This document shows positions 1 to 11,521 of a DNA stretch of 64,000 bases, one piece after another (positions within the stretch are counted from its first letter, which is position 1; every line of letters starts with the position of its first letter). The stretch lies in NCBI RefSeq assembly GCF_022539315.1, contig NC_066317.1:66373179-66437178 (forward strand), read 5' to 3'. A model generated the notes under the pieces. The model did not search any database. It was given only the letters and a program-made list of their open reading frames with translations, and was not told where the DNA came from. The stretch comes from Serinus canaria (taxonomy: Eukaryota; Chordata; Aves; Passeriformes; Fringillidae). Both the position numbers and the translations under genes were made by a program.

Positions 1-84
1 TTATTTATTTATTTTATTATTATTTTATTTATTTATTTATTTTATTTTATTTTATTTTATTTTATTTTATTTTATTTTATTTTT
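1..84. repeat. (TTTTA)n / (TTTA)n simple repeat
   Basis: The window opens inside a T/A simple repeat that mixes TTTA and TTTTA units and becomes a regular TTTTA array over about the last 45 bases. It ends where recognisable LTR sequence begins, just upstream of an AATAAA at 90-95, so it probably expanded inside or against the LTR. Its left end lies outside the window, so its full length is unknown. Confidence 0.95.
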
Positions 85-205
85 CAATTAATAAACTCTT
101 TTTACCTCAGAGTTTTGTCATTGTTCCTTTCCCCCTCCTGCTGGGATGGAGGATGAATGAGCAGCTCTGTGGTTCTCAGTTGCCAGCTGGGGTTAAACCA
201 TGAAA
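85..205 (+). mobile_element. 3' end of an ERV LTR (R/U5), partial
   Basis: An AATAAA poly(A) signal (90-95) is followed by a pyrimidine-rich stretch, a CCTGCTGGGATGGAGG-like block, and an end that reads GGGGTTAAACCATGA. This order matches the R/U5 end of a common passerine ERV LTR family whose terminus is GGTTAAACCACGACA. The terminal CA is mutated, so the edge is approximate. The U3 part is missing or lies beyond the window and the (TTTTA)n tract. The LTR at 11522-12008 seems to be the same family on the other strand. Family identity is from recognition only. Confidence 0.6.
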
Positions 206-3200
206 AGTCCTCTCATCATTTGGTGCTGAGGACTTTGTGGCAGGAGTGTTCTTTCTGATGTATTTGAGGAAATATGATATTTTAGGTTTTTTTAATACTC
301 CATTTGTTATTGTGGCTCCTTCTGGGGGCCCTGCATTATTGTCTTTTCCCATTTAATCTGCCAGAATTTGACTGCTCTTTGTTTCTTCTTTGGATACTTT
401 TGCTTTTTCCAGATAATCTCTCATGTACAGTAACATTTTTTGCTTGTTTCTCGGCCAGACCTTGTGTTCAGACTTATGTGCCAAGTGTCACCTCTAAGGT
501 TTTTATTCTCTTGTGTAGCCTGAACTGCTTTTTGAGGGGTTTCTGTTTCTTTCTGCAGCTGCTGTTTCTGAAGATGAATGCAAGTCCTGTGGATTCTTTG
601 TGCTTTGTGTGCTCCCCTGGGAGAGTGTTGCTGTAACACAAGACTTTGCTGAGGCCAAACTCTGGTACAGCTCCTTCAGCTGAATACCCTTGGGCTAAAT
701 CCTGTGAAACTGTAAAATTTAAAGCCCTTTAAAGGGTTATATCTTCTCTTTTGTGTCCCCTTTGTGTTAATGGTGGATTGCTTGGGTTATGTCCTGGTAC
801 TTTTTCCCCTCACCTGAAGATGGGTTATCAAAGCCCCAGCTGCATTTCCAGCTGTCATTTTCTGAGGGATTTCTCACATTTTATTAAGTATTAGCATCCT
901 GCCTGGATGCTGCTTGTGCAGGTAATGTTGGTTTAGATCCAAGGTTTCTTTAGCACATTGTTTTATCCCCTCACCCCAACCCTGGCAGAGTCTGCTGGCT
1001 CCTTTCTGAACTTGGCAGCCTGGCACTGGAATGCCTTTCTGAACCCAAATTTCCAGCAGGCCTAGGATATTGAAATTATTTCAGGGAAACATTTAAGTGA
1101 AAGCAAATGAGGCTCCCCAGCAGCCCCCTTCTCTTTCTCAGCCCTCCAGTTTTCCTATTGCAATATGTACCTTGTGGACTCGATTCCCTTCCTGCCCCCT
1201 GAGTGAGACATCAGTCTTTGTTTTCCCTGTGTGCCTCTACCATTCTGTGACTTACCCTTTATTTGAAAACAGAGAATTTCTATATTTTCACCCACCACTG
1301 TGCTGTCATCAGAAGAATGTGTTCTCTTCATTTGCTTCCCCCCAGTTCCCTCTGACAGGTCCAGCAGACCTCCTCAATGCCAGGAATTGTTTTGCTGGTG
1401 GTTCTGGTCAAGCCTGTCACTCTTCTTGAGGCTCTCCATACTCTAGAGGATGAACACTCCATTCCAAAACAGTGTGATCCATCCCAAAATCAAACTCCAG
1501 GTGCTCACAGTGTTGATGGTGGATGGGTTTTTGCAGTGGCTGTGACCAACATCAGCTTTCTGGGTGGGACTCAGAGCACACGCGTTTTCAGAAGGTTATT
1601 CCAGAGCTAAGAGAAAATGTGTCCCCAGTGAAAAAAAACCTTTTCTTTATTGGTCTTTCAGACTTGTTTCTGTAGTATGATAATCCTGACATAATTCTGA
1701 ATTTATATGCTGCTCGTTAGTTGCTGGAGAAGGATGGATCTTGTGGAAGAGGTTTTACAGAGAATTCTGTGAGCCAGAGAGAAGTTTGACAAGAGGATCC
1801 ATGTTTTCCCCTGAAAGAATTCCCTACCAAGGATGTTGACATAGAAGCCAAGAAAGAAAGAAGGATAAACAAGAGAAAGCTGCAACTTCCTATTCCAATG
1901 AGCCCTTTGTTTGTCTCCTGAGCAATGAGTAAACTTATGAATTTGTAAGAATGTGCAAAAAGCACACATGCTAGAATAAAAAGGTTTTGAAGCCTTCTGA
2001 AAAGGGAGTGGTGCTTTGCATGGTGACCATCTCGACTACAACAGATCTAATTTTCTTGGAGACAAAATCACCCAGTGGGGTCCCTCAGGTGGTTGCTCCT
2101 GTACCCCAAGTCCCCCTGACTCCCCCCAGTTCAGCCACTCTGGACACCAGTGGAAAACACCAGCAGGCTGCACTGTGAGCTTGCAAATGCTGCTTTTATA
2201 GAGCTCATTCACACTGTGCCCATTCCATGGGGCAAACTGGGTAACCCCCTCTCACAGCTCCACTCCCACCTGCATTTCTGTATTTTCAGGAGATGGGTGC
2301 AGACCCTAGTGGCCATTGCATCTAATGAATTTATCCAAGCTCCTAATTTGTTCCTGCCCTCAAGCTCAAAAGCTTTAATCCACTGACTTTCTTTGACCCA
2401 TTGCTGAATTCCAAGAGCAGCCAAAGTTTGGGGAATTTTTGTGGCTGTGAGGAGAGAGAAGCCCTGGGATACACTGAGGAGGGGGTGAGACCTCTCCAAT
2501 GGAAATTGGAGAGGATAAAGAGAATCTCCTAGAAATGGTTAGTCCTCCTGTGAGACAGGAAGGCAGGATGAAGTGAAGTTAAATTCCTGAAGTTGGATCT
2601 CTAAAGGCTCATGTAATTTCTGAAAATTAGCTATTTCTCTCTGGCAAAGCAGCTATTCAATTCCACAAATCAAAACCTTTCCAGCAGAAAGAATATCCTC
2701 CTCCTTTGTGAGGAGGAAATGGTTTATGTTCAACTGGAGAATGTGGCACCTACTTCCAACTTCATCTGGGGGGCTGAAGCTGATGGAAAGCAATCTAGAA
2801 ATGAGATTTAGGTAAGGAGGACATTATTAAGGTATATTGTGAAGATAAGCTGGAGACCTCCTTATCAGAAAATGTGGGTAAGCAGGTTTAAAAAGTGAAA
2901 TGCTCAAGCAGAAAGTAGACAAACTAGTTAAAGGAAAAACATTGAGAACTAGTACGTGTATAAAATACAGCCCTAGCTCTGAGCTACAAATATTTGTGGG
3001 CTGAGACAGTAGTAGTGATGGGGAAAATATAATATCTATTTGGCATATATGTATATTTATATATATATTCCCCAGTGACCAATAGTAAAAAACTATTAGA
3101 GACAGTTTGCTGGCATAGATGGGCCTTTCAATGAAATAGTGGGGGAATACTATAGAAAAGAAATTTAATCAGAGAGCACGTAAAAGTATTGATAAAAGTA

Positions 3201-4270
3201 ATTCTCTTGTTGGATTTCTCACACATTAATTACTTAAATTATATAGCTAACTTAAGCCACCTTGATATGTAATTGGTGGGCAATTAATTAGTTTTTGAGA
3301 ACTGTAATTGAAGATTTTTTTAGAGTGAGGGCTAAGTATTTTCATCACACGCTTTAGCAGGCTTGTGTATCAGATTGGCTGTACAACATTTCCCTTTGGA
3401 AAGGTGCAAATGGGATTACTGACAGCTCTAAAAGCAGGGTGTGAAGTGGCTGGGAACACTTTCCTGTCGGAAATGTTACTGGTGCTGAGTGAAGGGAGTG
3501 AAATGTGCCCTTTTGGGATTTCAGTCTGGCTGCCTCACCTTACCTCACCTGTGGAAATGTTCTGATCATTTTATCCTCAGTGCTTGAGAAATGTGTGATA
3601 AAAAGAGATGTGTGCAGGTGTTGTTTTGAAAAGAACAATGCAGCTGAAATGATGAAGTGTTTCACTGCTGCTGCATCGTTTGAAGCACTTTGCTGGGTGC
3701 TTCTGTCTGGGTATTCCTTTGTGCTTGTGGCAGGGGATTTATATCGTGCTAATTTACTTCCAAACACAGCTTGGGAAATAAACAGGTTAAAGGCAAAGTG
3801 TAAAGTAGGAAAATAGCTCGAACAACAACAAAACAATGCTAAACTGATGCTTAGAGTCAGTCCCAGGGGTGCCTGTGCCTGGCTGTGTGCTGAATCTGCA
3901 ATCTCTGCCAGAGGATGAGTTGCCAAAACTCAGATGAAATGCCAGCTGAAAGTCAGTGGCTCAAATTATTTGCTGGACTGAAAGTTTCCTCACTCATTGT
4001 TATTTACACATTGTGAGTTTGGTTTTTGAAAACGATGGAGCATGAGAGGAATGATGGGTTTGTCTTTACAAAGAAGCTGTGGGTCTGCTGGTGGACAAAA
4101 CTAGCACTGGGAGATAAAAGAAACCATGGGAAGGATTCCACTGATAAATGGAAAAAAGATATTTGCTTTACAAATTGTAGGTTTGCTGATAAATGAAATT
4201 GGACATTGAAATATGAAAGAAACAATGGGGGGAAACCCTAAATTCCATAAGAATTAAAAATTATAAAGGA
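206..4270. other. Unassigned non-coding stretch
   Basis: About 4 kb with no gene or recognisable mobile element. Open frames are at most about 110 codons, overlap on both strands and show no domain. The only local structure is an AT-rich alternating tract near 3046-3070. The composition is ordinary AT-rich avian intergenic or intronic DNA. Confidence 0.6.
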
Positions 4271-4271
4271 G

Positions 4272-4646
4272 TGCTATGCAACAGAGGGAAATCTCTGGTA
4301 TCAGGTGTTCCGGGAAGTCTGAACCTCTCAAATACCTCAGAAATGGGGAAAGAGAGAAGGGAAATAAGGTAAAGAGAGCCAGGAAATTGGGATAAAAAGG
4401 AGGCTGCATCCTCCAAAAATTTGAAAGACCCCAGGGGAATGCCCCATGGACTCTCTTTTATTCAAATAAAGCTACAGAACTCCTCTGTCTCCTTTTTGGA
4501 CATAAACCTCTGGTGTTTGTGGATTTATTTTCCTGAGAAGGAGAAAGAATTGGGAACGTGGTCCCTTCCTAGATGGAGCTGGAGTTTGTGTGGGCACGGG
4601 GCTGGAGTATTGATAAATTCCCTGTGCCCATCTTTGTTCCTTTACA
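4272..4646 (+). mobile_element. ERV LTR, probable ERVL-like, with U3-R-U5 signals
   Basis: The 3' half reads as a retroviral LTR: a TATA-like ATAAAA at 4392-4397, then AATAAA at 4465-4470, then a U5-like stretch ending in TTTACA at 4646. The TATA to poly(A)-signal distance of about 70 bases suits a short R region. The U5 (GGACATAAACCTCTGGTGTT, then GGAGCTGGAG) resembles a passerine ERVL-type LTR as I remember it. The left edge is a guess, because no TSD was found. The next ~70 bases (4647-4720) could be leader sequence, in which case this would be a 5' LTR remnant rather than a clean solo LTR. No gag or pol follows. Confidence 0.5.
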
Positions 4647-4730
4647 TTGGCAAGCCCCGAGGTTTGCAGCCAATTCCCATGTGCCATTTGCAATTTGATA
4701 CACTGCTCAGTTATGGTCCAGCTTGAGCCT

Positions 4731-4815
4731 CTGAAAAAACAAAACAAAATAAACAAAACAAATACCACAAAACCCCAACTCAACCCTCCCCCCCAAAAAA
4801 CCCAACCCAAAACCT
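4731..4815. repeat. A/C-rich low-complexity tract
   Basis: Runs of A broken by C runs, almost free of G. The C runs at 4784-4786, 4788-4794, 4801-4803 and 4806-4808 give four G runs on the minus strand, a possible G-quadruplex. There is no coding signal. Confidence 0.85.
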
Positions 4816-7800
4816 TCTAGCATTTCCCCTCTGCCTCCCAAAAACTCCAACTTCCCTCAAAGATATCCTTGTTGTAGACAAAAAAAAGCAGGATTGAGAA
4901 GAGAAGGAACATCATAAAAGTTTGGTGCTGCTCCTCAGGTACCCCTTAATGTGCTGAGAACAGCCTTTCACTCCAGGTGACCCCACCTGGCAGAAATAAA
5001 GTCAGAGTCCTGAAAAGCCTCCCTTTCTCCCTCTTCCTCCTCTTGATTCTCCCATAAATAATAAAAAACCCTTTAGTCTTAGCTTCATTCCCAAAAAAAG
5101 CAGTGCTTCCCGAATTTTTGAAGAGCGTGGTCAGTATTGATACCGACGAATTTGATTTCTGATCTGAAAAAATTATTTGTGCTAGAATTAATTCAGGGCT
5201 GAAGTTTCAGAAGGTTTTATTTCATTCTGAATATCCTGACAAAGATTCTCATGTAAGTAAGAAACACCCATAACCAATTCTCTGAGAGGAAACTTCGAAA
5301 CAGCTCCTGAGAACTCTCCAAACCCCTTGCACTGTGTGTGTCATTTGGAGACAGAACCTTAAAACATATTTATGTCCTTATTTCTTCTCACTCCAGCTGA
5401 ACTAAGGAAATTAAATGTCTTTCAAAGAGTTTTAAAAGCCTGTGCTCCACTAACTTGTCCAAAGGTGGATCAGAGAATCCAACTCAGCTTTTTGGAGCTT
5501 GATGCAATTGAAATGATCACAAAGTCATTGTTCAGAAAGCAAAAATAGAATTAAATGCAGGGTGAGAGCCAAGTGCATCTTTGCAGTTGTGGCTCTCACT
5601 CTTCCCCCTGGGAATGAGGGCTCCACTCCCCAGGGTGTTTTAGACCAGACAATTATCCCAGCCCAGGTGAGAGGTGCTGGGGTGGGGAGGGGGGGGTCTG
5701 TCAGATTGAGGCACTTCTGGAGGGAGCTGGGAAGAAAAGAATTCTGGCAGGACACAACAAGGGCAGAGGCTGACTGACTCTACCACTTGTCTGCTGAATC
5801 CACTTGAACCAGACTCTTCCCTCTGTTTCCCTTTGTAAATTTTCTATTTTTATGAAGTAAAACATTCATAGTTAAGCAGACTTACCTGCGCTAGCAAGTT
5901 TTGAGCAGAACCAATCCAGGAATGCAAAGCATCCATTAGAATTCCTTTCCTTTTAAATCCTGGGGAAGGGATAAATCTGATTCCTGCAGCGTGGCACCAG
6001 GGAGCAAAAATAGTTTTTGCCTTTTCCACACTTTCCCAATAATGGTGTGGAGGTTTGGAATTTAGATTATAGACTCAGTAATCAGCCTCCTCGGTCTGAG
6101 CAGTGGTACAGAGTCTAAGCACATCAAGATATTGATCTCAGCAGGAGGTGCAATGCAAACAATATTAAATAAACAGCTTGAAAAAGCTGAGGCAGAAACA
6201 CAAGTCCTACTATTTATTTGAGAACAATATTCCGAATTCAGATTCTGCTAATGTCTGTGTGAGCTTATAAATACCTTATTTACATGTAAATGGCCCTAAA
6301 AAGGCTGCAAGGTGCTGGTCTCTGAGGACATTATTAACTTTGCTTCCCCAGCCTCTTCCAGGAGCTGTAGGATTTTTATCAGCCTAATGTCTGATCTTTG
6401 ATCAAACTAATTTGAAGTGGCTGCACTTTACACTCACAGATATATCAAATTTATTAGCTAAAATTCTGCAATTCTGTTCAGTACAAAAATAGCAAATAAA
6501 TAGACACATTAAATAGTAAATGATATTTTTACACAGCTTCTTGGAGTGGAGAAATCTTCTGAATAGGTGATAAAGATTCTACAGGAATAGCCCTTTTTTT
6601 TCTTCACTGTATTGTTTAGGGAAAGCCATATTCTCTCCCCATATATTTATGCATTTGGAGCTCTAAAGGCACAGGTACAGGAAGTTTTATTTTGTCTTGT
6701 ATAACTGTACATATCAAGGACTTATTCCATTCTAGCCTCCTCTATATCATTCTCTACTTCCCTGCTGGGTTTGCTCAAAGACATTTAGCTGTGCAAAATA
6801 TCAGAAGATTAGGATCATTTTTATTATGTTAGATCAGCTAATTAGTATATGCTTTGTCTGCTCAATTAAAGAGAAAAAACCCAGCATGAAAATCTTCTTT
6901 GATCTGAGCAGAGTTTACAAAAGCATCTCTGTAAAAATGAAAGTTGTGTTTTAGGCTTTCAGCTGGAAGAATTCATGCAGGGCATGCCACTCCAGTGGGG
7001 AACAAGCTCCCACCTTCAGGAAGAAGAAGGTTTTATCTTTACAGCTGTTGTGCAGGATATTCCAGCTCTGCTCAGAGAATTTGTTATGTAAATGTCCAGG
7101 TTTCAATCCACACAGACTTTGTATCAGCTCCTCTGCTGTTCTTCACTCTGAATTACCCTTAAATTTCCAGTTATCAGTGAAATTGGTCCTTCACTCTTGC
7201 AGAGTGGAGCAGCCAGCCTGTGAGCAGCCGCTGTTTAAGCCCAGTGCAGGATTCCAAAGCAGGTAAACTGTCAGAGCTGATCATGTCAGCCCTGGGACTG
7301 GAATACCTGAGGAATCTCATCCCATACCTGGCCCTACCCCCGCTCCAAAGGGCTGCTGGGGCACTTTGGGGAAGCCACAGTCATCCCCAAACTGGAGCAG
7401 CTCCCAGGGATTCTTGTCTCCTGATCTCTCTGCTGTCAGTGCTGCTGTGGTTGTCTCACAGCTCTTCAGGGGCCTTTGGAGACGTGATGAAAGAATGAAA
7501 TTCCAATCCCAGAATAAACTGTGTCAGATATAAGGGATGAAAAGATACTGAGATTCAACGTTCTTGTTTAAGTGGATTTAGGCATCCAGAGGCAAAGTCC
7601 TGCTTCAGAATTCCAAAATCTGTGACATTCATGGATCAACAGCTGGCAGGGCACCTGGATTTTGGTGTAGACTGCCAATTTCCAAAGTGCAGTCAATGTG
7701 TTCCTTAACTTGCCAGGATCAGGATATGAAAGAAGAAACATGCATTGCCTTGCAGAAGCTGCTTTTTGTCTGTTTTGGCTTAAAAATGAATTAAAAATCT

Positions 7801-8808
7801 TGGTTAGATAGCAAAAAGGAACTTCAAAACCTTTATTTGAGTAATTTTTTTCCCCAGAAATTCAACAGGGCCATCCAAATTTGGTCTGATCTGGATTTGA
7901 GAGCCACTATCTTCTAAACATGATTCTGAATTTGGGCTCGGGGAATGACACAATCCACAGGTGGTGCAAAATGAGATATTTCACATTGCCTTGGGCTCAT
8001 CAGCTGATTCATTTTTATAGAAGGAAGAGAGTTTGGGAGAGTTGAGAAAGAGTAAAAACTACCCAAAAAACACAACAAAAAACCCTCCCAAATCCACTAG
8101 AAGCAAAAATACCATCCTCAGCCAGAAGATGTGGTTTTTTAGAAAAAGAAGACCTCTGTGAGAATTCTGGCAGATGCAGTCTGCATTTCTTAGTCTGCCA
8201 TTTCACAAGAGGTTAATGGCATCCTTTTAACAGGTAAAGACAATCCAAAAAATTGGTTTTTTTGATCATTCTCCAGAGCTGGACTTCCTGAGTGTGTGGT
8301 GCTTTCCACTCTCCAGACAGGAGGTAGAAAAAAAGACTTTTCTTCCTATAAAGTTTAACAGTGCAAACTCTGAAATGATGACTCTGGAGAGAAACAGAAC
8401 AGATGGGATTTGTTTGTTCTTCAGATTGAATAAGAAAGGCCCTGATAACAGGGTATAAAATAATGAATAATCCAGGAAAGAAATTTGGAATTTAGGTCCT
8501 CTGTGATTCACAACATGGAAGAGATGGTATTGAATGAAACTGAAAAATAACACGTTCGAAACTGGCAAAATGAAGCATTTATTCATATGGCATCTGATTT
8601 CACTGTGTAGCTAAATGCCAAGAAAGTTGCTAGGCAGGAACTCAGGATGAGAGATGGAGAAGAGAGTTTTAGAACCAACCACAATTCAGGAACCCAGTAT
8701 TTGCTGTTAAAAAGTAAAGAAATTTTAAAAAGAATTTTTTTTTTTGTGAATGTGATAAACACTGTATGGTACCAGCTTAGCCAGCTCAGTTTTATGGCCT
8801 CTCAGGTT
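4816..8808. other. Unassigned non-coding stretch
   Basis: About 4 kb without a recognisable gene or mobile element. It contains a G-rich motif at 5679-5696 (listed separately) and an A-rich patch around 8050-8090. Reading frames are short and patternless. Confidence 0.6.
5679..5696 (+). other. G-run motif, possible G-quadruplex
   Basis: The pattern is four G, T, four G, A, then eight G. This meets the usual G3+ with short loops rule, since the G8 run can supply two tracts. It lies in unannotated sequence with no CpG island around it, so any function is unknown. Confidence 0.6.
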
Positions 8809-9413
8809 TGTGCTGTGTGTATTTTATGATTGGCTTTACACAAATATGAAAATGAATATTGTGTGTGTCATGTTAGAAAGTGATGCTGTGTTATTTCTCT
8901 TAAGTAGTGTGTTAAATATAGTTTTAGGTTATAACAAAATGTTAAAATAGAAACTATTCTATGTAAGATACTGTTTTTAAGAAAGGACTTACACCAAAAT
9001 ATCAGCCACAGGACACCTGAATCTTTCAGAGAAAAAGAATTTATTGCTCCATTATTGAGTTCTTCCCACCAGACTCAACCATGAAGACTCCATCAGGATT
9101 CAGAGGAAGAAGCTGACACTGCCCAGAAAGAATCCTGTGTTTGAATGGAATTTCTGCATCATGGATGAGGTGTATGAATATGCAACAGGCTGTTGCTTTT
9201 AAGGGTTAATCCTCTGTTAACGTGGGTCCTTTTTTGGGCTTATTTTGCCCAGAAAGAGGTACCTGGACTGTCTGTAACTCTTTGTTCTTATTGTCTCGTA
9301 TTATCCTAAGTCCTAATTGTCCAAATTTTCATTATTCTATTACTATTTTTATAACCATTTAATTACTATTAAACTTTTAAAATTCTAAAAACAAGTGATT
9401 GGTGTTTTTCACA
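8809..9413 (+). mobile_element. Solo ERV LTR, copy 1 of a ~600-bp family
   Basis: This stretch aligns along its whole length with 13497-14116, so the boundaries are set by comparison. It ends TTTTTCACA at 9413. Near the 3' end an ATTAAA (9368-9373) can serve as poly(A) signal, which gives the plus orientation. The first ~20 bases are scrambled relative to the sister copy (TGTGCTGTGTGT in place of TGTGAAAAATGC). I see no clear target-site duplication, so the 5' edge may be damaged. No retroviral genes are attached. Confidence 0.8.
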
Positions 9414-9793
9414 GTACTAATTACCAAAAGCAATCACATTTTCCCCTTGGCTTCCCAGCTGCCTGATATTTATATTATGGAGGGAGGAATGATCTTTGGC
9501 ATCACTTTGGTGGGCAGAGCCTGTCTGTGGCAGGACAGGTGCCCGTGCCAGGGGTGACTTTGGTGCCTGTGGCCTCACAGTGACCCTGAGTGAGCCCTGG
9601 CTGTGCCAAGGTCCTTCAAAAGCTGCAGTTGGTCAGTGAGAGGCAAAGCCCCAGGCCTGGCTGTCAGCAGAGCACTGCTGAGGAGCTCTTGCTGATGCTG
9701 TGGCAGCAGTGAGCTCTCCAGAGCTGGGTACTGAGCTGGGCTCTCCAGGACAGCCCAGGGGAGGAGATGATGCTCACAAAGAGCCAAGAGTGC
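9414..9793. other. Short unassigned gap between LTRs
   Basis: About 380 bases, slightly richer in G and C (CTG/CAG-rich words), with no repeat family I recognise and no convincing reading frame. Confidence 0.5.
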
Positions 9794-10093
9794 TGTGGTG
9801 TCACATTCACGTTTTCTGAAAAATCCCTTTGCCCAGGATTTTTCTCCTGGGAAGCTGAGGAGCCTCAGAGAAAAGGAAAACAATTTTTATCTCATTTGCT
9901 TCTCCTGTGCTGTGCTCATGTGGAATGTGTTTGGAGATTGTTCACCCACAGGTGATTGTTCCATTGCATTCTGCTGGGAGTTGTTTTCACTCTTTGGCCA
10001 ATCAGGGCCAAGCTGTGTCAGACTCTGGAGTTTTCATTATTATCTTTTTAGCATTCAGTAAGTATCCTTTCTGTATTCTTCAGTATAGTTTAG
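9794..10093 (+). mobile_element. Outer ERV LTR, 5' part, split by a nested LTR
   Basis: Starts TGTGGTGTCACATTC and runs through the U3 shared with the LTRs at 16305, 37201 and 44360 (shared words include GGGAAGCTGAGGAGCC and GGCCAATCAGGGCC). It stops in the R region after ...TAGTTTAG at 10093. It resumes at 10615 after removal of the inner LTR and one copy of GTTTAG. It is closest to the minus-strand copy at 37201-37629. Confidence 0.85.
10088..10093 (+). repeat. TSD GTTTAG, left copy
   Basis: A 6-bp duplication made by insertion of the inner LTR. The identical right copy is at 10609-10614. The uninterrupted sister LTRs have a single copy at this position, which confirms the direction of events. 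Six bases is typical of ERVK-like (class II) integrases. Confidence 0.85.
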
Positions 10094-10608
10094 TGTTACT
10101 GTGATATTTTACGAAAAATCCCTTCTCCAGGATTTCTTCTGCTGGCAAGCTGGGAAGCTTCAGCTTCTCCATGTTTTGCTCCTCTGGAATGTGATCTGGA
10201 GAGCTGTTTACCCAGCACATGAATTGTTTTTAATTAATGGCCAATCACAGCCAGCTGTGTCAAACTCTCGGAGTCTGTAATGAGTTTTTATTATTCATTC
10301 TTTTCCAGCCTTTTGATGTCTCCTTTCTCTCTCTTTAGTGTAGTTTTAGTAAATATATATAATATAATATAATATAATATAATATATATAATATAAGATA
10401 ATATAATAATAATATAATATAATATAATATATATAATATAATCTAATATAATATAATATAATATAATATACTATATATAATATAATATAATATAATATAA
10501 TATAATATAATATATATAATATAATCAGCCTTCTGAGAACTTGGAGTCAGATTCTCATCTCTCACCTTATCCTGGAGACACACAACACCTCAACAACTGG
10601 TGACCACA
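10094..10608 (+). mobile_element. Inner solo LTR nested in a related LTR
   Basis: Runs from TGTTACTGTGATATTTT to GGTGACCACA, so it has proper TG...CA ends, and it is flanked by GTTTAG on both sides. Its body aligns with the LTR at 16305-16717. It is about 100 bases longer than that copy because of an AT-rich tandem expansion at 10351-10525. The canonical AATAAA, present in the R region of the sister copies, is not visible here and seems lost in the expansion. Host and guest point the same way. Confidence 0.9.
10351..10525. repeat. (ATAAT)n-type AT minisatellite inside an LTR
   Basis: About 175 bases made almost only of ATAAT pentamers with occasional ATATATA interruptions. Sister LTRs have just a short TAATATAATAT at the same place (around 16623-16634), so this tract probably grew from it. 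Confidence 0.93.
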
Positions 10609-10614
10609 GTTTAG
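10609..10614 (+). repeat. TSD GTTTAG, right copy
   Basis: Matches 10088-10093 exactly and directly abuts the CCACA end of the inner LTR. Confidence 0.85.
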
Positions 10615-10722
10615 TATAGTATTCCTTATTATAATATAGTATCATAAAATCATAAATGAGCCTTGTAAGAACATGGAGTCAGATTCATCATTCCTCCCTG
10701 CCACGGGGTCCCAGCAATTACA
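10615..10722 (+). mobile_element. Outer ERV LTR, 3' part
   Basis: Continues the R/U5 of the LTR interrupted at 10093, with the shared GAACATGGAGTCAGATTC block at about 10668. The end is set at TTACA (10722) because the sister copy at 37201 ends the same way. The flanks show no matching TSD (left GAGTGC, right ATCCTG), so the 3' edge could be some bases off. The poly(A) signal has decayed to CATAAA. Confidence 0.75.
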
Positions 10723-11521
10723 ATCCTGTGGTGTCTGGGGCTCAGCAGTGCTTGGAATCTTCTCATCCTCTGGCCCAGGGAAGAGAACTGACTGCTCTAT
10801 TCCCAACTTTCAGGTTCTGCTTAGCTTCTGTAGTCCCCAGAGGAGATATTTTTCTGTGTGTGTGTTTCTGAGATGAAGCAAGAAAAGCTTTGAAATATGA
10901 AATTATTTCCCCTCTGTCTCATCCAGCTGCCACAATGAACAGCCAGGTCAGGAGAGAGCACATTCTCTAAGGCACAGAAACAGGTATTTTGTGATGTTTA
11001 TTGAATGCATCTTCTGAGTGCTGCAATTTGGAGCATTAAGGGGCAAAAATCTGTCAGGAGCTGCACACCTACATTCACTATACACGTCTAAAAATCACTC
11101 TCCAAAATAATTGTGTACAAAAATAAAGATTGTGTTGGCCTTTCTGTACTTTGAAGATTGTGTTTAGCTTCTGTCAGGAAGGGAAAAAAAATGGCATTGT
11201 TCCCTGTCCCTGTATTGACTTTCTGTTCTTTATGATGAAATATTTTAAAGAGAGGATATTTTGGGGACTCTCCCACCCATGGATGGATTTTTCCCATCCT
11301 GTTATCAGCACTTACTGAGATGCAGTGTTGAAGGCTGGGTCACTGATCTTACAGATCTCCAGTTCTGCCCTAAAATGTGCTTTCTGTAATCACTCAAGCT
11401 TTGTTGCTTGCTTCTGTCAGTGGCCAGTTTGGTATAGAATTGCCTGGGATGGACTTTTCTGTTTTTATTATTCTTGAAATATTAGAGGAGCTGAGTTTGG
11501 GGCCCCAGGGGATTGCAGACC
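10723..11521. other. Unassigned non-coding stretch
   Basis: About 800 bases between LTRs with no repeat or gene I can name. Confidence 0.55.
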
